This document shows positions 55,407 to 64,000 of a DNA stretch of 64,000 nucleotides, in pieces. The notes under the pieces are model-generated. The model was not told the origin of the DNA. It searched no databases and worked only from the letters and a program-made list of their open reading frames with translations. The translations under genes and the position numbers were made by a program. Positions within the stretch are counted from its first letter, which is position 1, and each line of letters starts with the position of its first letter. This DNA is from Limonium bicolor (taxonomy: Eukaryota > Streptophyta > Magnoliopsida > Caryophyllales > Plumbaginaceae), in the NCBI GenBank assembly GCA_023374045.1, contig CM041776.1:41918171-41982170 (forward strand), given 5' to 3'.

Positions 55407-58400
55407 TGAAATACCCCGTAATTAAAAACAGTGATTTATTAGGCTAATACATTTTAAAGGCTTAATTACACTTGAATAAATACGAGGGAACAAATCCCGA
55501 AGAAAACGGACCTTTAAAATGGGTTAAAAGCATAAACGAACCTTAGAGCGCGTTTTTCGAGGAACCGGGAAAACGTGACTTTAAGCGGGTCAAATAGACC
55601 GTAACAGTTTTGGTCAACTAAATAATCATTAATAAATATTAGTGAAGCTTTAGAACCAATAAAATTAATTAAACGAGAAAATTCCGGAAAACGGGTACCG
55701 GTTAGTAAAACCGTAACAACCGGGAAGTTGTGGGGTGAGAATGCAAATAAACAAACTAAGTGTGTCCACTTTGCAAATAAAAATAAAAATGAGAGTGTGT
55801 GTGTGTAGGGGGCGGCCAGCTCTCTCCCTCCCTCTCTTTATTTCTTTCTTATGTGCTAAAAGACAAACAAAGTAAATAAAGCAAAAAATTACTCTCTCTC
55901 CTCACTCCCCTCTTCCTCTCACGTAGCCCCTCCTCTCTATTCTCTCTTTCTCCCTTCTTCTCACCTTGCGACATCCATGGAGAAAGGAGAAGACTCACTC
56001 AACTTCCTTCTTCTCTCCTCTTGTTAACCCACTAATCTTGCTCCAAAAATTACAAAATTAGTACCATTGGAACCCCCTTGCAAAGGAGAACATTTTCATC
56101 CTTTCAAAAATCGAAAACAACCACTTTCATTTCGGTGGGTATTCTCCATTTGAAGATTCAAGTCCACCATTAGAAGCACCTTCACCTCCTTATCATCTTG
56201 AGGTAAAAAGAAGTTCGAAAATCCATTATTTCTAGCCCTTGTTTGCATTATAAGAAATTTCAGTTTTTGAACTCTTGGTTTTGTTGCTTCAGCCGATTTT
56301 GGCTTCTCCTTGGGCTAGGAATATTGTTCTCTTGCTAGTCAGGAACTTAATTCATCCGTTGAAAGGTAATACCCTTGTCTAAACCCTAAAACATTTAAAT
56401 TCTAGGGTTAGAGTAAAAATGAATGCTAAATGGTTAGTGTGTATTGGTATGGTGGTTGTAGCATTGTGTACTGTGTGAAGAAGAACAAAGGAGGAGGAAA
56501 AGAGGAGAAGGAAAGGAAAGAAAGAAAAACTAACAAGACAAGGTAAATACCCTTGCCTTGAATTAGTTTTGTATATTGTGTTGTAACAGTTTTTGAGTAT
56601 CAAAAACAATTAATGTATTTGAGTAATGAGTAGTAGTAATGTAGTAGTGTATTGGAGAAGAGAATGTAACAGTTTTGAAGTCTTTCAAATGAGTTTTAAA
56701 AGCTTGGGAAAACCTTGGGTAGTATGTGTATATGTGTAGGAATTTTTATGTTGTTGTAGTAGTGTTGAATTGTGAGTATAATGAATTGTTTAAACAGGTT
56801 GTGAGAATGAGAATATGTGAGCTGAAATAATGTGTGGAGAAAGCTAAAAATGCAGGGGAGACTATGTCAAATTTTGTGTAGGAATGAGAGGACTTAAGTG
56901 TTTAAGAAGAGGAAGTAACCTAGGTGATAACTAGGTGTATTTGAGGAGTGTTTAGTACTTTTGGAAACAGGCTTGAAAAGAGTGTAGGTAATGTGAAATA
57001 TAGGATGCAAAGTAATGTATTTGGATACTAGGAGTAGCATTAGTTGAGGAAGTAATGGAGGTTAGAAGTTGAGTGAAAAATCTGTAGCATAAGTGAAATG
57101 GAAACTAGTATAAGTGTGGAAAGAAGTGAAGGAAAGATTGTGTAAGTGAATGTAGGAATTGAGTAGTAAGTTTGGTGGATGAACCAAGGTGATTTAGAGG
57201 GCTTAATTAGTGCTAAATCAGGTGGGGAAGTATTGGTAAAGATTGGGGAAACAATGGGTAAAGAAAACGCCCAAAAACAGATTTTAAAACTGAAATACTG
57301 GGCCGGACCGGGCTTGCGACCGGACTTGCAAGTTCGGTCGAGCCCAGATTTACAAAGACGGGAAACCTTCTGGAATCGACCGACCTTGCGACCGGACTTG
57401 CAAGTTCGGTCGGACCAGAAAATTCTTCCATCTGAAACCTTCTGGAATGGACCGAACTTGCGACCGGACTTGCAAGCTCGGTCGGCCATAAAAATTCCCG
57501 TAATGCAAGCTACTGGAATGGACCGACCTTACGACCGGACTTGCAAGGTCGGTCGGGCTAAAATTTTCAAATACGAAACTTACTGGAATGGACCGACCTT
57601 GGGACCGGGCTTGCAAGGTTGGTCGGCCCAGGAATATTCACACGATGTAGCCTACTGGGATGGACCGGACTTGCAAGGTCGGTCGCAAGTCCGGTGAGTC
57701 AAAAAAAAAAGAAAAAAAATGTTTTAATTATATGATTATAGTAATCATATATACATGTATATATGCCTATATACACATATGCATATATATGTAGTAATAC
57801 ACCATTAATGAAGTAGTAATGGTAAGAAAGTAAGTAAATGAGTAAGGAAGCAACCTTAAGAAGTAATAAGGAAAAGAATGGTTTTATAACCAAGTATGAA
57901 TGTAAAGGAGTAGTAAGTAAACATTGAGAATATCAATGAAGGAGTAAGTTAGATCAATAATAGACCATTGATCATACTACTTCATGTATGTATAGGAATC
58001 AAATAGTTGACCCTCGAAGGAGCCGGTAGTACGGATACCACGGTGAACGGTATGATTTCTTCATGCCCTGTATCCTAACTTGGTTACCCTGATTTGTGTG
58101 CTTATGTGATCACCAATAAGATAAATGCATGAATCGGACTTATATTGCACTTAACTGTGTTTGAACTATTTCATTCTTGTTGAATCTTCTTGAACATTTA
58201 GTTTGTATAATTCATGAAATGTATGAATGGAAATGAAGTGTATGTGTAAGTATGAGTACTTGTGTCTTGTATGTATGTATGGGAAGTACGTATGGACTTC
58301 TACTAATTCCTAACGATCTAACTCCTAACATGAGTAATGAGTAAAATGGAATGAGTAGAAGCCCGATATAGTTTCGGCCACGCGTGAGGATAAGGAGACA

Positions 58401-59402
58401 CAAGAGGTTGGATCCGAATCCTAGCTATAATCTTTTCCTTGGACCAATTCCCTTGAATGGGTAGCATCCTGGATTAGTGGGCCACCCTAAAGCCCGGTGG
58501 TGGGATGTAGTAATCCCTGCCCGGAGGTCATACCGACTTAACTTGAAGTAAAGTATGTAAGAAGTAAGTATTGTATTTGTATTGGTCTTGACTATTGTAA
58601 GTCATTGACCCGGAGTAAACAAGTATCGAACACCCGATTAACCCGGGTGTGTAATGAGGCTAACAAGACCTTGGTATGTAATGGAGAACTGTATCTCCGT
58701 AATGCGGTGAGTATGGTAAGTATGGACGGTTGACTTGAATTGTCTTCCTGGTATGTATTGTATGTTTGTATGCCTTGTGAAATGAATGTATTGAATTGTA
58801 TTGTTTAAAGCATGTATGTATGTATGAATGAAACGAACCGCATGTATTCGACCAATTAGTTGGCGTACCCTCGCTAGTACGCGGGGTATGCGGTTATCAT
58901 GTTCAGCGTAAGCTGACCCCCTCGGGGGAATGTTTTTACTCCACAGGTACCCGCGAGGCATGAAGGTAGAGTAAGGACCGGATGTAATCCTTTTTGGTAG
59001 TTAGTAGGATTGGGCTGGTGTACCGAGTTGTACACGGCTAAGGCCTTTTTGAGTAGCCGGTGTACCATGTGGTAAACCTTTTTGGATATTGAATTCGTAA
59101 ATGGATAGTAGGGAGAGGATGTATAAACTCTTCAATTTTGGGAAGTAACCTTGGAATGTAATTCGTGAAACTTGGATACTCGGTAATCAAATGTAAGTAA
59201 GTATTTGGTATTGTAAGCAAGTAGTATGTATTCAATTATTCTGATCATCAGACCGACACGGTAAGTAGTAGTAGCCTTGTTAAACTTGGATGGTTAACGG
59301 CGTTGTATCACCCGCCGGGAGTAGGTAAGTATTCCGCTGGGAGTAAGGTAATTATGGGTGTGAATAGAGGATAATGGAAGGATTAGCGGTTGGGGTGTTA
59401 CA
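55407..59402 (+). mobile_element. 3' LTR of element H
   Basis: 3,996 bp, same termini and order of parts as the 5' LTR. By eye the two differ by scattered substitutions and small indels (for example a longer A-run after the array at 57702-57718). Hairpin and acceptor CAG (58944-58946) are present. No coding sequence. Confidence 0.93.
57301..57697 (+). repeat. Palindromic tandem array in 3' LTR of H
   Basis: Twin of 46721-47116 with the same number of units and a few substitutions. Confidence 0.88.
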
Positions 59403-59407
59403 TATGG
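59403..59407. repeat. Target-site duplication of element H, right copy (TATGG)
   Basis: Matches 44806-44810; sequence of B gag resumes here. Confidence 0.93.
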
Positions 59408-59514
59408 TTTGCTGCCATGTTGAAATTTAGCGCTCTTTTTGCTTGATGTAATGTGCATTCGATCTCTGGATCCAAGTTGTAAATGGGAGGCCCTTGAGAT
59501 CTGGTGTTGCGCAT
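59403..59514 (-). pseudogene. gag: gag of element B, N-terminal piece
   Basis: From ATG at 59514 the frame reads MRNTRSQGPPIYNLDPEIE, then LHQAKRALNFNMAAN up to the insertion point. This is the typical Athila gag N-terminus (compare MRRTRSAGSP in A at 19079). Removing H joins it in frame to 44805 and on to 43679, with one TAG immediately after the join (44803-44801). A GTG-started overlapping frame at 59518 is a different phase and not the gene. Confidence 0.85.
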
Positions 59515-59754
59515 TCACCGCACACCTTTGAATAGAGAGAGAACGTGCCTATCTTTTAAATTTAGACTAAGAAAATGACAACAAATTATTAACGATATCA
59601 AAAATGGCTAATAATAATTAAATTCGAAATTATGGCGTAAAGTAAATTACTGAAAAAAAAACTAGTGATAATAAATTAACTAAAATTATAAAACAAAATA
59701 TAGTAATATAGAAATGAAATAACAAAATAACCAAGGCTAGGGACTAGACAAAGT
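59515..59754 (-). other. Untranslated leader of element B
   Basis: About 240 AT-rich bases between primer site and gag start, with no frame of note. Much shorter than the leader of A (770 bases), and without its tandem repeats. Confidence 0.75.
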
Positions 59755-59776
59755 CAAGTCCCCGGCAACGGCGCCA
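59755..59776 (-). other. Primer binding site of element B (tRNA-Asp)
   Basis: TGGCGCCGTTGCCGGGGACT on the minus strand, three bases from the LTR end at 59780. This is the standard Athila-type primer site. Confidence 0.93.
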
Positions 59777-59779
59777 TTT

Positions 59780-61563
59780 TGCAAACAGTAAAATTGATAT
59801 AATAAATGCTAAGAAATAATCCTAGAAAATAATAAATCAAAAAGACCGTCGGGTTGCGAAAATCCCGGTCGCAGCAGTATAGTAATTAAAAGCGACCTAG
59901 GTATCAATCCACGGGACTTGAGGAAAATAAGTCTAGCCTTAGACAATTGGTAATAAAAGGGGGGTTTGTTTTTGTTCTGTAAATTAAAATAAAAGACATC
60001 AAGAATTTAAATAACAGGTAAGAAATTAATAACTGATAAATGAAGGTGAGTGAATATATGGAAGAGCGGACTCTGGGGTCAGGTTGTTTTTATCCTAGAA
60101 AGATTTAGCTATTTCTACAGTTTAATTAAATACTCGGATTGATTAATTCTAGTTCATTAAAAATTCACCTAACAGAACAACCAGTTCTAATTCCAGAACT
60201 AACATACACGTAAAGGTGAGTTAAGTGAAAATAATTAATTAATTACCTGAGGAAAAATCTAATCTATCCAATTGATTTTTCACAGGTTCCCAGATTAATA
60301 TGAACTTCTTATTACTTACCGATCAGTTTATAATAAGATTCGTAATGAAACTTCATTAACTCATGATATTAATAAAGAAACGGGAATAAAATACTTTAAT
60401 CTGAGACAATCGCAATTATTTAATTAAATAACTGTAGAAAATATTAAGCTAAAACATCTCTAGTTACAAACAACCATCACCCAGAGAAATTCCTACTTAG
60501 CCGGACATAATTGAAAAGAAGACAGAAATAATAAATAGAGAATTCATCTAAAAGAATTTAGAAAACACCCATATATTTTTCTACTTCCGGAATTTAAGTC
60601 TGCCAGCTGGAGGAATTTTTTGTGATAAAATGGGGGAATTATGTAATTTATAGAAGTTTGTGTGGTTGAAAGTGGAATTAATGGGAATTGTGTGGTGGAA
60701 AATAAAATAAAATGGAAAAGATGAGATGGGTACGTGAAATGGAATTGGAGAATGGAATGAGTGTGAGTGGTGGTGGGGTAGTAGTGTAGTGGTGTTTCTC
60801 TGCTGATGGATAGATGCAGCAGCAGCAGGCGTGGAATGGATGATTAGCTGATGCCGAATAGAGTACAGATCGTGGTGTATTTATAGGATAAAAGAGGGGA
60901 AAAAGATAGAGAGTAGGTAAGAAAATATACGTCTAGGTTGGTACCTAAATTATGCACCGGAATTATCACGCCTGCAAAACAAAAGTCTGCAAAAGCAGAC
61001 TCTTACTTTTTCTTTCCAACTTGTCTGCGCGTGTGCAGACTACATTAATTTTTTTTTTAATGAAACAAAGGTCTGCGCATGCAGACTTTGATTTCTATTT
61101 TTTTTTTCAAATCATTGTCCGCATGATTTGATTTGGAATTTGAATTTATTTTTTTATTTTTTTATTATTTATTTTTTTTTCAAATCATTGTCCGCATGAT
61201 TTGATTTGGAATTTGATTTTTTTTTTGCATGTGAACGTCTGCGAACGTTCACAATTAAATTTTTTTATTATTATTATTTTTAATTTTTCTTTTTTGAAAA
61301 GCTTCCTTATTTTTGTTATCTTCTAACTGTCCCAGATTCTTCATTTGAGCTCCGATTTGTTCCCAGTTTGCAGCGTTGGAAAGCTTGTGAGGAGAACTAT
61401 GCATTTCCACTATCATTTCCTGATTTAATCATATAAATTGGCATCAGTTCTTGACCAAAGTAAGAGTCATGAAAAACATAGGATAAGTGTGAGAAAGTGC
61501 GTAAAAAGTTACACAAAATAAGGATTTAGCACCTATAAAACTATATCAATTTCACACTTATCA
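59780..61563 (-). mobile_element. 5' LTR of element B
   Basis: 1,784 bp, close twin of 22280-24033. Plus strand starts TGCAAACAGTAAAATTG and ends CACACTTATCA. It has the same GTCTGC/GCAGAC inverted repeats (60970-61250). Transcription would run leftward from here. Confidence 0.9.
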
Positions 61564-61568
61564 ATGGA
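61564..61568. repeat. Target-site duplication of element B, right copy (ATGGA)
   Basis: Matches 22275-22279 and returns to the RT codons of A. Confidence 0.9.
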
Positions 61569-61944
61569 CGACTTCTCGGTCTTTGGTTCGACATTTGATA
61601 CTTGCCTGGAGAATCTCGATCTTATTTTGGCCAGGTGTGAAGACACAAATCTAGTCCTGAACTGGGAGAAATGTCACTTCATGGTTCGAGAAGGGATCGT
61701 GCTAGGACATAACGTGTCTTCAAAAGGTATTGAGGTGGATCGCGTTAAAATTGAGTTAATAGAAAAACTCCCACCTCCTACTACTGTAAGAGGTATTCGA
61801 AGTTTTCTTGGACATGCTGGTTTTTACAGAAGATTCAATAAAATCTTTTCCAAGATTTCTAAGCCTCTCTGTACTCTACTGACAAAAGATGCTAAATTTC
61901 ATTTTTCTGATGAATGTTTAGCAGCTTTTAATTTGTTAAAATAA
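61564..61944 (+). pseudogene. pol: pol of element A: C-terminal half of reverse transcriptase
   Basis: The 126-residue frame starts MDDFSVFGSTFDTCLENLDL with the catalytic MDD, then LNWEKCHFMVREGIVLGHNVS and SFLGHAGFYRRFNKIFSKISKP (thumb), ending at a TAA at 61942. The ATG here is part of the catalytic motif, not a start; the real N-terminus is at 21808-22279. After the stop the same frame continues KLVSAPTVVSPDW. Confidence 0.9.
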
Positions 61945-62240
61945 AAACTTGTTTCTGCTCCTACTGTGGTATCACCCGACTGGTCCCAACCTTTTGAAAT
62001 CATGTGTGACGCCAGTGATTATTCGGTGGGTGCTGTTTTGTGCCAAATTGGATAAAGTTGTGAGTCATTTATTATGCTAGTCGCACTTTAAACGGCTCAG
62101 AAAAATTACACCACCACCGAAAAAAGAATTGCTGGCAGTCGTTTGCTTTGGATAAATTCCGTCTATATTTACTGGTAGTAAGGTTATTATTCATACTGAT
62201 CATTCTGCCCTCAAGTATTTATTTGCAAAGCAGATGCCAA
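61945..62240 (+). pseudogene. pol: pol of element A: RNase H, degraded
   Basis: In shifting frames: APTVVSPDWSQPFEIMCDASDYSVGAVLCQ (first acid in CDASD), then KNYTTTEKRIAGS for the expected TTEKELLAV, and KFRLYLLV for the KFRxYLLG segment. At least three indels and two stops. Compare the cleaner B copy at 40810-41080. Confidence 0.8.
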
Positions 62241-62534
62241 ACCCAGGTTGATAAGATGGATACTTCTCTTACAAGAATTCGACATAGAGATAGAGATAGA
62301 GATAAGAGAGGTATCCAGAATGTCGTGGCTGACCACTTATCAAGGATGGAGGGACCACAAGACGAAAGGCCCATCAATGAGTTTTTCCCGGACGAGGCTG
62401 TATTCATAATCCAAACTGCACGAGACCCTTGGTTTGCCGATATTGCCAATTATCTGGCTACAAAGATCATCCCAGCTGATATGACGTATCAGCAGCGAAA
62501 AAGGTTCTTCTCGATTGTCAAACATTATTTATAG
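62241..62534 (+). pseudogene. pol: pol of element A: linker between RNase H and integrase
   Basis: Part of a 128-residue frame (62148-62534). Residues from about 54 give GIQNVVADHLSRMEGPQDERPINEFFPDEAVF, then WFADIANYLATKIIPADMTYQQRKRFFSIVKHYL, the Athila linker. A stop TAG follows at 62532. A short GATAGA repeat (about 62284-62303) has inserted extra residues (RHRDRDRDKR). Confidence 0.85.
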
Positions 62535-63241
62535 GATGATCCTTTTCTTTTCAAAATCTGTGTAGATGGAATTATAAGGAGATGTGTCCCACAAACGGAG
62601 ATCAGAAATATCCTTCTCCATTGCCATTCTAGAGAAACCGGCGGACATCACGGTGCAACCCGTACAGCTGCTAAGGTACTTGAATCCGGTTTCTATTGGA
62701 ACACCCTTCACAAAGATTGTCATGCTTTTGTGTCTACTTGTGATCGGTGTCAAAGGCAAGGTAACATTTCTCGCCGCAATGAACTACCCTTGATAATATG
62801 CTGGAGGATGAATTATTTGATGTTTGGGGATTGATTTTATGGGACCCTTCCCAAATTCTTGTGGAAATTTATACATCTTAGTAGCAGTCGATTATGTCTC
62901 TAAATGGGCGGAAGCCCTTGCTTGCTCTACTAATGATGGTAAAGTTGTGATGAAGTTTATAAAGAAAACATTTTCACTCGATTCGGTGTTCCGAGAGCAA
63001 TAATCAGCGATGGTGGATCTCACTTCTGCAATCGCCAGTTTGATGCTCTCCTGAAGAAATATGGTGTCCGACATAAGGTTGCTCTACCATACCATCCTCA
63101 AACGAATGGTCAGGCAGAGATAACAACTAGAGAGCTAAAATGGATTCTACAGAAGACGGTGAGCTCTTCTCGAAAAGATTGGTCGCTTAAATTAGATGAT
63201 GCGCTCTCGCATACCGTACCGCCTTCAAAACACCTATCGGC
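62535..63241 (+). pseudogene. pol: pol of element A: integrase zinc finger and catalytic core
   Basis: In sense frames: LFKICVDGIIRRCVPQTEI, CHSRETGGHHGATRTAAKVL, CDRCQRQGNISRRNE (zinc finger), [14 protein letters not shown] with the first Asp, [18 protein letters not shown], then in another frame [14 protein letters not shown] (second Asp) and [19 protein letters not shown] with the Glu. Shifts near 62810, 62985 and 63200. All catalytic acids can be found, but no product can be made. Confidence 0.85.
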
Positions 63242-63793
63242 GTGTCTCCCTACAAACTAGTTTTTGGGAAGGCATGCCACTTGCCTGTGGAATTAGAGCA
63301 CAAATCTTATTGGGCTCTAAAGGTGTTGAACTTTGATCTACAACAAGCCGGTGAAAAAAGGAAGTTCCAATTGACTGAGCTGGAAGAACTTAGGAACGAC
63401 TCTTATGAGAATGCAGTAATTTATAAGGAGAAGACCAAGCGTTGGCACGATAAGATGATTGCTAAACGAGAATTCAAAGCAGGAGATCAGGTCCTTCTTT
63501 ATAATTCCAGACTTAAGTTCTTCCCAGGTAAGTTAAAATCCTTCTGGTCTGGACCATTTAAAATCATATCCACCTCTCCTTATGGAGCTGTGGAATTGGA
63601 CAATAAGAAAGGAGGATCGTTTAAAGTCAATGGCGCTCGAATAAAATTATTTCTGGGAACCACGTTAGACAACGAAGAGGCTTCTGCGCTTCTTCTCAAA
63701 GATCTAGTCACACTTAAAACACTCAGGTACGGTCTAGCCAAAGACCAAAAGAAGGGCAGCTTGGTAGGAGGCACCCTACTATCTATCTTTTAA
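63242..63793 (+). pseudogene. pol: pol of element A: integrase C-terminal domain
   Basis: The frame, open from an internal GTG, gives [58 protein letters not shown], the GPF motif [17 protein letters not shown] and [11 protein letters not shown]. Stop at 63791. It matches B 39195-39870 closely to the ARLKRY/ARIKLF position; the tails beyond differ in sequence. Confidence 0.9.
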
Positions 63794-64000
63794 ATCTGAA
63801 TTGTGCTTATATTCTGTATCTTATTTTATGATAAAAAATTAAAGAGTGAAATTAAAAAAAGAAAGGAGAGAGAACGAGGAGAATTAACTTGAGTTCTTCT
63901 AGCTGTTTAGAATATTTATTCCAGGAACATCTTGCACATCTATACAGCCGAACTCAAGTGTGGGGGAGCTACACTACATATTCTGCATAAATCTGGGGAG
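63794..64000 (+). other. Start of the 3' untranslated region of element A
   Basis: Non-coding. It holds AAGTGTGGGGGAG at 63956-63968, a polypurine-like motif also seen in the 3' UTR of B. It may be an internal copy, since the LTR of A (TGATATG) does not follow directly. Confidence 0.7.

Larger units (their letters stand above)
44811..59402 (+). mobile_element. Complete chromovirus H carrying an AlkB-like gene
   Basis: A 14.6 kb Ty3/gypsy chromovirus: 5' LTR 44811-48777, primer site 48783, gag exons 49004-50463, an AlkB-like dioxygenase exon 50652-51385, protease-RT-RNase H-integrase-chromodomain 51528-54882, polypurine tract 55391-55406 and 3' LTR 55407-59402, flanked by TATGG. The chromodomain and the initiator-tRNA-Met primer site place it among chromoviruses, by motif resemblance near the Tekay group. 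Sister LTRs are very alike, so the insertion is fairly young, but gag, AlkB and pol have frameshifts and stops. It is inserted in gag of B. Confidence 0.93.
22280..61563 (-). mobile_element. Athila-type Ty3/gypsy element B, whole span including nested C and H
   Basis: B lies on the minus strand: 5' LTR 59780-61563, primer site 59755-59776, gag 59514-59403 plus 44810-43679, pol 43571-39195, 3' UTR 39194-38623 plus 24785-24050, polypurine tract 24037-24049 and 3' LTR 22280-24033. C (24786-38622) and H (44811-59402) are later insertions. Without them B is about 10.9 kb, a normal Athila length. Its insertion in A's RT is marked by ATGGA on both sides. Confidence 0.88.
61564..64000 (+). mobile_element. 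Athila-type element A, right segment (3' end outside window)
   Basis: Continues A after B: end of RT, RNase H, integrase and part of the 3' UTR. The 3' LTR is not reached. Many stops and shifts show that it is older than B and H. Confidence 0.88.

Noticed and set aside
59294..59518. 74-residue minus-strand frame as a separate gene
   Set aside because: Its first half overlaps gag of B in another phase and its second half is LTR sequence of H.

Overview
The window is plant nuclear DNA made almost entirely of nested LTR retrotransposons. I found no host gene, rRNA, tRNA or CRISPR array. The evidence for a plant is Athila-type Ty3/gypsy proteins, a chromodomain-bearing chromovirus, tRNA-Asp and initiator-tRNA-Met primer sites, and short GT-AG introns. 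The species cannot be named from this sequence.

I label the elements by letter. E (1-1251) is the tail of an LTR lying in the internal region of D. D (about 1252-9954, +) is a non-coding element with a 4.4 kb 3' LTR. F (9955-14802, -) is a related, older, non-coding element; its 5' LTR is broken by G. G (14803-16871, -) is part of a 3' LTR, broken by A. A (16872-22279 and 61564-64000, +) is a decayed Athila-type gag-pol element, split inside its reverse transcriptase by B. B (22280-61563, -) is another Athila-type element. Its 3' UTR is split by C (24786-38622, -, non-coding, 4.5 kb LTRs) and its gag is split by H (44811-59402, +, a full-length chromovirus with 4.0 kb LTRs). Target-site duplications support three insertions: ATGGA for B, TACTT for C and TATGG for H. 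The nesting F > G > A > B > C and H is five levels deep.

The most notable object is H. Its gag appears to contain two small introns (86 and 93 bp). Between gag and protease lies a third, larger intron that holds the coding sequence of an AlkB-family 2-oxoglutarate/Fe(II) dioxygenase, closest by eye to plant ALKBH1-like proteins. One splice donor (50463/50464) is in phase with two acceptors: 50651/50652 enters the AlkB exon and 51527/51528 enters protease-RT-RNase H-integrase-chromodomain. The layout therefore predicts Gag alone (intron retained), Gag-AlkB, and Gag-Pol from one locus, with an AATAAA after the AlkB stop. This copy is dead (stops and frameshifts), but the HxD...H...RxxxxxR residues remain.

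C, D, F and G look like LARD-type non-autonomous relatives of H. They share its LTR ends where visible, its primer site where visible, duplicated polypurine tracts (C and D), and a conserved hairpin plus splice acceptor inside the LTR. H-like elements are their likely source of proteins.
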